A stretch of DNA of 64,000 nt from Nesterenkonia cremea. Its GTDB lineage: Bacteria; Actinomycetota; Actinomycetes; Actinomycetales; Micrococcaceae. The stretch's first letter is position 1. Each line of letters opens with the position of its first letter. Shown piece after piece: positions 58,082 through 64,000 of the stretch. The stretch lies in contig NZ_BMIS01000001.1 in NCBI RefSeq assembly GCF_014642675.1, forward strand, positions 372,001 through 436,000, read 5' to 3'. The position numbers and the translations under genes are program-made. The notes beneath the pieces are model-generated. The model saw nothing but the letters and a program-made list of their open reading frames with translations. It was not told the origin of the DNA and ran no database searches.

Positions 58082-59058
58082 GTGACAGCAGCTCCAAGAC
58101 GCCACAGAATCCTCCGACGCCGGGCGGCGAATCCCAGCCCACCACCGGTCAGTACAAGCCGGACATGCTCGATGCCCGGCCGGTGAAGCCCTCCAAGCTG
58201 GGCTACAACATCGCGCTGCTGGTTCTGGGGATCGTCTTCATCGCAGCGATCTCAGCCACCGGTGCTGACTGGGGCCGGTTGGTCCAGCTCCCCGGCAATA
58301 TGGTCAACTACTTCACCCTGATGGGTCAGGGGGTGGCCCAGCCGCTGACCGCCGAGGTCCAGCAGCATTGGCTCTCGGCCTTCGACAACATGCTCGAATC
58401 GGTGCAGATCGCGTGGATCGGCACCGTGGTCGGCGCGCTGTTCTCCCTGCCGATGGGCTTCCTGGCGGCGCGGAACATGACTCCGCTGCCGCTCTACGTG
58501 GTCGTCCGCTTCATCCTCTCGGTCATCCGTGCCGTGCCGGAGATCGTCTTCGCCATCGCGATCATGCTGCCGATCTTCGGCCTGGGTCCGCTGGCCGGCG
58601 CCCTGGCGTTGGGCATCAGTTCGATCGGGACACTCTCCAAGCTGATCTCCGAGGCCATCGAAGGGGTGGATCAGGGGCCGCTCGAATCGGCGCGCGCCTC
58701 CGGGGCCACCCAGGTGCAGATGATCCGCTGGGCGGTGCTCCCGCAGATCATGCCGGAGGTCATCGCGATCTGGCTCTATCGCTTTGAGGTCAACATCCGT
58801 GCTTCGGCCATTCTGGGCGTGCTGGGTGCCGGCGGCATCGGCTCGCTGCTCTCGGCGCTCTTCGGAGTGCGCGCCTGGGATCGGATCGGCATCACTCTGG
58901 TGGTGATCGTCGTGGTCACCATCATCATCGACCAGATCTCTGCCTGGATCCGTCACCGGGTCATCCATGGGGCACCGAAGAAGGAGGCACGAGCTGCGCG
59001 GGAACGCGATGACAGCGACGGTGTGGGCGTGCCTCCGGCGGGTGCACATCCGATCTGA
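58078..59058 (+). CDS. phnE: Phosphonate ABC transporter permease, second copy
   Basis: 326-residue membrane subunit, the partner of the preceding permease. A Pro/Gly-rich cytosolic N-terminus (about 40 residues) leads to the first helix; contact loop GPLESARASGATQVQMIRWAVLPQIM, then SAILGVLGAGGIGSLLSA. The last 25 residues are highly charged. GTG at 58078 overlaps the previous stop. The following 131 bp (59059-59189) up to the convergent ABC gene hold no clear gene. Confidence 0.93.
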   Translation: MSDSSSKTPQNPPTPGGESQPTTGQYKPDMLDARPVKPSKLGYNIALLVLGIVFIAAISATGADWGRLVQLPGNMVNYFTLMGQGVAQPLTAEVQQHWLSAFDNMLESVQIAWIGTVVGALFSLPMGFLAARNMTPLPLYVVVRFILSVIRAVPEIVFAIAIMLPIFGLGPLAGALALGISSIGTLSKLISEAIEGVDQGPLESARASGATQVQMIRWAVLPQIMPEVIAIWLYRFEVNIRASAILGVLGAGGIGSLLSALFGVRAWDRIGITLVVIVVVTIIIDQISAWIRHRVIHGAPKKEARAARERDDSDGVGVPPAGAHPI

Positions 59059-59189
59059 GGATGGCGTGATCGGAGGCCCGCCCACCGGTTCACCACAGCA
59101 CAGCGACGGCGGTCGCGGTGCAGAGCAGGCTCAGGACGCCCAGGCGTGAGCCGGGCTGAGCACGTGGGCAAGGAGCACGATGGTGGGGG

Positions 59190-59981
59190 TCAGTTCCAGG
59201 AGGACTCTCCGGCGTCGGTCGGTTCGGGGCGGGACAGCGCGCCGTCACGCATCGTGGCCACGGCGTCGGCCGAAGGCACGTACTCGGTGTCGTGGGTGAC
59301 CATCACCGTGGCCACCTGATGCTCGATGGTCAGCCTCGCGAGCAGCTGCACCACGGTCAGGGAACGCTCGTGGTCCAGAGCGGCAGTCGGTTCGTCCACC
59401 AGCAGCACCGACGGCGAGCCGATCAGGGCGCGAGCGATGTTGACGCGTTGGCGCATGCCCCCGGAGAGCTCATGGGGCCGCCGCCCGGCGGCGTCGGTCA
59501 GGCCGACCTCCTCCAACAGGGCGTCGGCCCTGGCTGCGGCGGACCGACGGGACCCGCCCCTCATGTCCTCGGCGAGGATGAGCTGCTCGCGAGCTGTCAG
59601 CGACGGCAGCAGATTGGGCTGCTGAAAGATCATGCCGACCTCGTCACGGCGCAGCCGGTCGCGACGTCGTCGGCTGAGCTGCGCAGCGTCGCTTCCGGCG
59701 ATGCTCACCACGCCGTGCTGAGGTTGGACCAGAGTGGCTGCGACGGCGAGCAGGCTGGACTTCCCGGAACCGGAGGGGCCCACGAGGGCGAGCATCTGGC
59801 CGGCGCCGACGCGGAGGCAGACCTGGTCCAGAGCGGTGAGCGTCCCCGCGCCGTCCGGATAGGTGAGAGTCACCCCGTCCAGCTCGAGCGCCGCTGGTGC
59901 GGGGGAGCAGACGCTGTGCGAGGAAGCGCCGGAGGGCATGGTCGGTGCGGCCTGGTCTGAGACGCGTGGTGATGTGGGCAT
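59190..59981 (-). CDS. ABC transporter ATP-binding protein (LolD/MacB type)
   Basis: 263-residue ATPase. Walker A LVGPSGSGKSSLLAV, Q loop MIFQQPNLL, signature LSGGMRQRVNIARALIG, Walker B VLLVDEPTAALDH, switch His VTHDTEYV. Type and partner (a single FtsX-domain permease) fit exporters of peptides or lipids or cell-envelope stress systems. The frame continues upstream to 60350, but ATG 59981 has AGGAG five bases before it. It lies 68 bp after the permease gene; both are divergent from the two-component system at 61338. Confidence 0.9.
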   Translation of the reverse strand: MPTSPRVSDQAAPTMPSGASSHSVCSPAPAALELDGVTLTYPDGAGTLTALDQVCLRVGAGQMLALVGPSGSGKSSLLAVAATLVQPQHGVVSIAGSDAAQLSRRRRDRLRRDEVGMIFQQPNLLPSLTAREQLILAEDMRGGSRRSAAARADALLEEVGLTDAAGRRPHELSGGMRQRVNIARALIGSPSVLLVDEPTAALDHERSLTVVQLLARLTIEHQVATVMVTHDTEYVPSADAVATMRDGALSRPEPTDAGESSWN

Positions 59982-60049
59982 GGGTGCTCCTATGTGGGTG
60001 GAGGGGGCGAGGGACAGTGGGACTGAGCGTTGCCGAATGCGGGCGAGGT

Positions 60050-61132
60050 TCAGCTTCCGCCGAGCGCGAGGAGGGGGTCCACACGGGTGACTCGGCGGAC
60101 AGCGAGGACGGCGGCGGCAAGTCCTGTCAGCAGTACTCCGGCGGCGGGTGCGAGAGTGGTCAGCACGGTGAGTTCGACAGGCGCAGCCCCGCTGGCCGCA
60201 AGACCGCCGGCCCACCCGGCCAGACCTCCGATGCTCGCTCCGAGGAAGAGCACCAGGGCGGCCTCTGCCAGGGAATCTCGCAGCACATAGCCGGTGGAGG
60301 CGCCGAGTGCTTTGAGCACCGCGATGTCCCGAGTGCGCTGGATCGTCCACACGGTCAGGAAGGCCGCTATGACCAGTGCCGAGATCAGATAGAGCATGAC
60401 CTGCATCAGCGTCAGCGATCCGTTCTCGGAGGAGTAGGACGCCAGCGCGTCGAAACTCTCGGTGGGAGTCATGCTCCAGGTGCCGGCCACGTCATCCACG
60501 TCCTGTCCGTCGAGGGTCGGGACGGCGTCGTCCTGCAGGGTGACTGCCAAGACTGTGCCCACGGCATCAGGGTCGCCGCGAGGGGACAGTTCCTGCCACT
60601 GCGTCAGTGCGGTCCACATCACTGGGGTGTGGCTGTACCACTGGGTCGGAGCCACAGCGCTGACGGTGAGCTCCTGGCCGTTGACCGTCACCGAATCGCC
60701 CACCGTCAGCCCCAGATCCTCGCTGATCTCTTCGGAGATCACCGTCTCACCCGCACTCGGTGCTGCCCCGCCCTCCGGACCCATCACGGAGTCCTCGGCG
60801 AGGCCGAAGACGGCCACCGAGAGGGCGGTCTCGGACTCGGCCGTGGTCTGGCTGATGCCGAGCGGTTCCGCGTGGGACACGTTCGCGGCCTGCTGCCAGG
60901 CCTCAAGCTGCTCGGCGTCGACGGAGGACTCCGTGTAGCTGGGATCGCGTTCGTCATCCCCGAAAACGATCCGATCCGCCGGCAGGGAGTCGATCGCGGC
61001 GATGTTCTGCCGCGCAAGCCCGGATGTCAGCCCGGTGAGCATCACCAGCAGCAGCGTGATCAGGGCGACCACTGCGCCCATCAGGGCGAAGCGTCCGCGG
61101 GCGAAGCGGACTTCGCGAAGTGCCAGATACAT
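60050..61132 (-). CDS. ABC transporter FtsX-like permease
   Basis: 360-residue membrane subunit with the MacB/FtsX plan: one hydrophobic segment (ALMGAVVALITLLLVMLTGL), a periplasmic-type domain of about 220 residues, then three hydrophobic segments at the end (LMQVMLYLISALVIAAFLTV; LAEAALVLFLGASIGGLAG; LTTLAPAAGVLLTGLAAAVLAV). RTRDIAVLKALGASTGYVL is the classical FtsX contact loop. ATG at 61132 follows GGAG. The first gene of the exporter operon. Confidence 0.88.
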   Translation of the reverse strand: MYLALREVRFARGRFALMGAVVALITLLLVMLTGLTSGLARQNIAAIDSLPADRIVFGDDERDPSYTESSVDAEQLEAWQQAANVSHAEPLGISQTTAESETALSVAVFGLAEDSVMGPEGGAAPSAGETVISEEISEDLGLTVGDSVTVNGQELTVSAVAPTQWYSHTPVMWTALTQWQELSPRGDPDAVGTVLAVTLQDDAVPTLDGQDVDDVAGTWSMTPTESFDALASYSSENGSLTLMQVMLYLISALVIAAFLTVWTIQRTRDIAVLKALGASTGYVLRDSLAEAALVLFLGASIGGLAGWAGGLAASGAAPVELTVLTTLAPAAGVLLTGLAAAVLAVRRVTRVDPLLALGGS

Positions 61133-61337
61133 CAGGATCTCCGATCGTTCTCAGGGCTGTTCCGACCTCGGTCCGTCGGTCGGGGCGGAGCGCTTCCGCC
61201 GTGTCTTCCTCCACTCTCCTGGGCCCACGCGGGTTCGCCATCGTCTGGAGGGTGGTGCTTCTGGATCCGAAGGGTGGAGCCGCGGGTCAACCGTTCGGTT
61301 GATGCCCTCATGTCCCCGCCCCGCTTACGATGGGAGG
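61133..61337. promoter_or_regulatory. Divergent control region of the ABC exporter and two-component system
   Basis: 205 bp without a gene. TACGAT (61326-61331) ends six bases before the kinase ATG and is its likely -10. I found no clear promoter for the exporter side, and no obvious direct repeats that would mark the regulator's binding site. Confidence 0.5.
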
Positions 61338-62678
61338 ATGCTGAGGTCCGACGAGCATCCTCCTGCGGAACGTGGCGTGATGATCCTGCGCAGCCTGCGC
61401 GTCGGGCTGCACACCAGCGTCGCTGTGCTCCTGGTCATCGGGCTCATCCGACTGCTCGACGGCCCGTATCCGCTGGGGCACCGCATCGCCGGTGTCACGC
61501 TGACAGCGGTGTTCGCCCTCGTCTACGTGGCCGGAACCCTCGTGGAGCGTAGGGTCTCCGAAGCGATGGCGTCTGCCTCCCCGGGTGCAGCGGGGCTGCT
61601 GCGTACCGGCTCAGCTCTCGGGCGCAGCGGCACCCTGATATGGCTGTTCGTGGTCACCGGACTGTGGGCCGGACTGTTGGCCGTCAGTGCGGACTTCGCC
61701 TGGGTGGCCTTCCCACTGTTCTTCCTGCACCTTCACCTGCTGCGCACTCCCTGGGCCGTGGTCACCGTTGCCGGCCTCACCGCCGCCGTCGTCCTGGCAC
61801 TCTGGAATCAGCCCGGCGGCGACCATCCCGCCACGGTGATCGGACCGATCATCGGAGCGGCCTGCGCGGGGCTGATGGCGCAGGCCTACAGGATCATGGA
61901 CCGAGAGAACCGCGCCCTGCGTGAGACGATGACGGACCTGCAGCGAGCCCGCCAGCAGCTGGTCGCCGTCCAGCGGGAGGCGGGGGCGCTCGCCGAGCGG
62001 GAGCGGCTGGCACGCGAGATCCATGACACGCTCGCCCAGGGCCTGGCGAGCATCGTGCTGATGAGCCGTGCCGCGGTCTCCAGCCTCGACTCAGGCTCCG
62101 CATCGCAGGCCCGGGAACAGCTCAGCACGGTGGTCCACACTGCCGGGGAGAACTTGGAAGATGCTCGGCGGTTCGTCGCGGTGCTGCAGTCCGGTGAGCA
62201 GCAGGATCCAGGTCTCCTCGACGAGCTGCGCCGGACCTGTCGGCAGATCGAGGCGCAGGCGGCCGCGCAGGGGCACGGGCTTCGCTGTCGACTGCGCATC
62301 AGCGGAGGCAGCCGACCCGTGGCCGGCGGCCAGGCGATGCTGGTCCTGCGGACGGTGCAGGCGAGTCTGGCCAATGTGCTGCAGCATGCACAGGCTGAGA
62401 CCGCCGCGGTCACTCTCACGTTCCTGGAGGACGATCTGCTCGCCGACATCGTCGATGACGGCGTCGGCTTCGACCTGCAGCAGGCGACCGGTGCACCTGG
62501 CGCAGCCGGTGCCGAACGCCCCACAGGAACCGGCGTCGGGCTCGGAGCGCTGCGTGACCGTGTGGCAGCACAGGGCGGTCAGCTGCATGTGGAGTCTTCC
62601 CCCGGGGCAGGGACAGCGGTGTCCGTGCGTATTCCGCTGGACCAGGGGACTCAGCAGAATCAGAGGGAGGCGGCGTGA
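61338..62678 (+). CDS. NarL-type sensor histidine kinase (HisKA_3)
   Basis: 446-residue membrane kinase. Four to five hydrophobic segments in the first 170 residues, a coiled coil, then the phosphorylated His in RLAREIHDTLAQGLASIVLMSR. The ATPase has N box VLRTVQASLANVLQHA, an intact DxGxG box IVDDGVGFD, and TGTGVGLGALRDRV. An ATG at 61338 with TACGAT six bases upstream fits a leaderless mRNA; the open frame upstream to 61002 is antisense to the permease. Overlaps the regulator start. Confidence 0.9.
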   Translation: MLRSDEHPPAERGVMILRSLRVGLHTSVAVLLVIGLIRLLDGPYPLGHRIAGVTLTAVFALVYVAGTLVERRVSEAMASASPGAAGLLRTGSALGRSGTLIWLFVVTGLWAGLLAVSADFAWVAFPLFFLHLHLLRTPWAVVTVAGLTAAVVLALWNQPGGDHPATVIGPIIGAACAGLMAQAYRIMDRENRALRETMTDLQRARQQLVAVQREAGALAERERLAREIHDTLAQGLASIVLMSRAAVSSLDSGSASQAREQLSTVVHTAGENLEDARRFVAVLQSGEQQDPGLLDELRRTCRQIEAQAAAQGHGLRCRLRISGGSRPVAGGQAMLVLRTVQASLANVLQHAQAETAAVTLTFLEDDLLADIVDDGVGFDLQQATGAPGAAGAERPTGTGVGLGALRDRVAAQGGQLHVESSPGAGTAVSVRIPLDQGTQQNQREAA

Positions 62679-63370
62679 TGAGTCGGCCGAATCAGGGGTC
62701 CGGAGAGGTCGGAGGCGGAGAGACCGGCGACGTTCTTCGGGCAGTGCTCGTCGATGATCACCCGGTGGTCCGGGCAGGGCTGCGCGCGATGCTCGGTGAG
62801 GATCCTGGAATCCGAGTGGTCGCTGAAGCGGCGGACGGGAAGGAGTCTGTCGACGTCGTCGCTCGCCTCGTCAGTGAGGGGGCCCCACCCGATCTGGTGC
62901 TGATGGACCTTCAGATGGGGGAGGGGATGGACGGGGTCGCGGCGACTCGGATGCTGCGGCAGCAGTGCCCGAGCCTTCCGGTGCTGATCCTGACCACCTA
63001 TGACACTGAGGCTGACATCCTGGCCGCTGTGGACGCCGGGGCCAGTGGGTACATGCTCAAGGACGCCGCTCCGGGGGAGATACATCGCGCGGTCCATGAT
63101 GCGGCGGAGGGCCGCACGGCGCTCGCTCCCGTCGTCGCCGCTCGGCTGATGGGCCGAGTGCGAGATGAGAGCACCTCGCTGAGCACGCGTGAGGTGGAGC
63201 TGCTGGAGCTGCTGGCCACAGGGCAGTCCAACCAGCAGATTGCGCGCCGTCTCTTCATCTCGGTGGCGACGGTGAAGACCCACCTGGTGCACATCTATCA
63301 GAAGCTGGGGGTCGATAACCGGACCGCGGCGGTGCGGGAGGCGTCCTCGAAAGGGATACTCCGCGCGTGA
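62678..63370 (+). CDS. NarL/FixJ-family response regulator
   Basis: 230-residue regulator, partner of the preceding kinase. Receiver: LVDDHPVVRAGLRAML, phospho-acceptor Asp in LVLMDLQMGEGMDGV, Lys in GYMLKDAAPGEI; C-terminal LuxR helix-turn-helix LSTREVELLELLATGQSNQQIARRLFISVATVKTHL. The ATG 62678 is preferred over GTG 62675 because GGGAGG is well spaced. A Gly-rich N-terminal extension of about 18 residues is unusual but not conserved-looking. Probable target: the divergent ABC exporter. Confidence 0.93.
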   Translation: MSRPNQGSGEVGGGETGDVLRAVLVDDHPVVRAGLRAMLGEDPGIRVVAEAADGKESVDVVARLVSEGAPPDLVLMDLQMGEGMDGVAATRMLRQQCPSLPVLILTTYDTEADILAAVDAGASGYMLKDAAPGEIHRAVHDAAEGRTALAPVVAARLMGRVRDESTSLSTREVELLELLATGQSNQQIARRLFISVATVKTHLVHIYQKLGVDNRTAAVREASSKGILRA

Positions 63371-63386
63371 GTGCGCGGTGCCCGCG

Positions 63387-63392
63387 TAGGAT
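63387..63392 (+). promoter_or_regulatory. -10 box TAGGAT of a leaderless start
   Basis: TAGGAT ends seven bases before the ATG at 63400, which decides that start against 63367 and 63391. Confidence 0.55.
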
Positions 63393-63399
63393 GTCGACC

Positions 63400-63825
63400 A
63401 TGAGCATCGTCGGACAAAACCTGATGGAGCCGGAGCCCACGCTTCTGCCGGCCGAGCCCGAAGTCACTGAGTCCCTGGCCGCAGGAGAGGAGCCGGTGGA
63501 TCTGGCCGCCGAGCACCCCAAGTCCTCCCTGGTCTGGGCACTGCTGGCGGAGGACGCCCTGAGCCGGGGCTACACCGTGGAGGGCTACGCCTATGCCCGG
63601 GTGGGATACCACCGCGGTCTGGATGCCCTGCGCGGATCCGGCTGGCGCGGCGCCGGGCCGGTGCCCTGGTCCCATGAGCCCAACCGAGGCTTCCTGCGTG
63701 CCCTCGGTGCGCTGGGCCAGGCGGCCGCTGCGATCGGTGAGACCGAGGAGATCCACCGGATCCAAGCATTGCTGCGCGACTGCGACCCCACTGCGCCGGA
63801 GCAGATCGCCCAGCTGCAGAACTGA
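63400..63825 (+). CDS. DUF3151 domain-containing protein
   Basis: 141-residue soluble protein of the actinobacterial DUF3151 family, function unknown. Conserved blocks: PSEPxV-like AEPEVTESLA, HPKSSLVWALLAEDAL, AYAYARVGYHRGLDALRGSGWRG and VPWSHEPNRGFLRALGALGQAA. Highly conserved and usually near purA in relatives (recollection); the gene after it lies outside the window. Leaderless start set by the -10 box. Confidence 0.9.
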   Translation: MSIVGQNLMEPEPTLLPAEPEVTESLAAGEEPVDLAAEHPKSSLVWALLAEDALSRGYTVEGYAYARVGYHRGLDALRGSGWRGAGPVPWSHEPNRGFLRALGALGQAAAAIGETEEIHRIQALLRDCDPTAPEQIAQLQN

Positions 63826-63838
63826 GTGCACCGGTAGG

Positions 63839-63898
63839 GCAGAAGGGGGAGGGCAGGCCACGTGGCCCGCCCTCCCCTTTCTGGTCTCCCCCTTCTGC
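63839..63898 (+). terminator. Terminator after the DUF3151 gene
   Basis: GCAGAAGGGGGAG (63839-63851) pairs with CTCCCCCTTCTGC (63886-63898). Inside is a second dyad GGCCACGTGGCC with GGGC/GCCC arms; GCCCTCCCC downstream of it can compete for the same G-rich strand. Confidence 0.7.
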
Positions 63899-63964
63899 TC
63901 TGCGCTGGGAGCAGAGACCGTGGTGGATGCTGGGTCTTCCCAGCGTGCCCAACTGACATTAGTG

Positions 63965-63980
63965 TGTGATGTGGATCATA
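63965..63980. promoter_or_regulatory. CRP/GlxR-like box at the window end
   Basis: TGTGATGTGGATCATA matches TGTGA-N6-TCACA with one mismatch in the right arm. It presumably controls a gene beyond the window. The stretch from the terminator to the window end (about 100 bp) has no other feature I can support. Confidence 0.5.
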
Positions 63981-64000
63981 TGTTACTCGCGAGTCACACC

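Noticed and set aside
59059..59189. Minus-strand frame reading like a C-terminal membrane helix (RLGVLSLLCTATAVAVLW) after the ABC ATPase gene
   Set aside because: There is no start codon or domain, and the hydrophobic reading needs a frame shift to extend. It could be a gene remnant but cannot be supported.

Overview
The window is a chromosomal segment of a GC-rich actinobacterium, most probably a member of the Micrococcales (Micrococcaceae-like). The evidence is the very high GC, the frequent GTG and occasional TTG starts, a TIGR03085/mycothiol-type maleylpyruvate isomerase-fold protein, DUF3151, a GAP/Sap-like membrane protein, CRP/GlxR-like operators, and many genes whose start codon lies 6-7 bases after a TANNNT -10 box, as expected for leaderless mRNAs. 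Three sodium:solute symporters, a BCCT osmolyte transporter with an acidic tail, and very acidic secreted proteins hint at a salt-tolerant lifestyle; this is an inference, and the genus cannot be fixed from the sequence alone. I see no phage, insertion sequence, CRISPR array or plasmid function. This is ordinary core and metabolic chromosome with some unusual details.

Layout. 1-2976: a split sugar PTS, with EIIB-EIIA on the minus strand divergent from a GntR regulator and EIIC, sharing a promoter that carries a DasR-like operator and a CRP-like box. 3108-11158: a spermidine synthase-like protein, then two carboxylate-type Na+ symporter operons pointing away from a perfect CRP/GlxR-like site. 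The second operon contains two small membrane proteins, the symporter and a LytS sensor kinase, followed by a LytTR response regulator. 11272-20392: aldo/keto reductase, BCCT transporter, a secreted endonuclease/exonuclease/phosphatase-fold protein that has lost its catalytic residues, an EcsC-like protein, GDPD, a universal stress protein and a nucleoside transporter. 20495-26697: a secreted NlpC/P60 peptidase with a near-identical internal duplication, a zincin, exonuclease III, a DUF4282 protein and a tannase/feruloyl-esterase-type lipoprotein.

26860-32630: a complete fructan/sucrose utilisation locus. It holds a LacI repressor whose 3' end overlaps a GH32 fructosidase antisense, plus two ABC permeases and a solute-binding protein driven from a well-defined promoter with a LacI-type operator at the start point. 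32787-40989: pyruvate:quinone oxidoreductase, MDMPI-like protein, RecQ helicase with a phosphoribosyltransferase-like tail, a PEP-mutase/isocitrate-lyase-fold enzyme, tRNA-Phe, tRNA-Asp and tRNA-Glu, NAD synthetase and an MFS transporter. 41055-47486: trypsin-like protease, a NarL-type two-component operon ending in an unknown two-helix membrane protein, a GAP-family protein, a PatB/MalY lyase and a TrmH methyltransferase. 47620-54067: PutP, an alpha/beta hydrolase, Lrp divergent from AzlCD, a HAD phosphatase with a DoxX-like protein, and class II aldolase. 54193-59058: HAD hydrolase and a PhnDCEE phosphonate/phosphite importer. 59190-63370: an ABC exporter (ATPase and FtsX permease) divergent from a NarL-type two-component system. 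63400-end: DUF3151 protein and a downstream regulatory region.

Regulatory themes recur. (1) The PTS and fructan promoters share one layout: -35, a CRP/GlxR-like box in or near the spacer, -10, then a pathway-specific repressor palindrome at the start point. (2) At least fourteen genes look leaderless, several in very compact divergent pairs. (3) Three different tail-to-tail gene pairs are separated by conspicuous palindromic elements, two of which are copies of the same 75-bp sequence.
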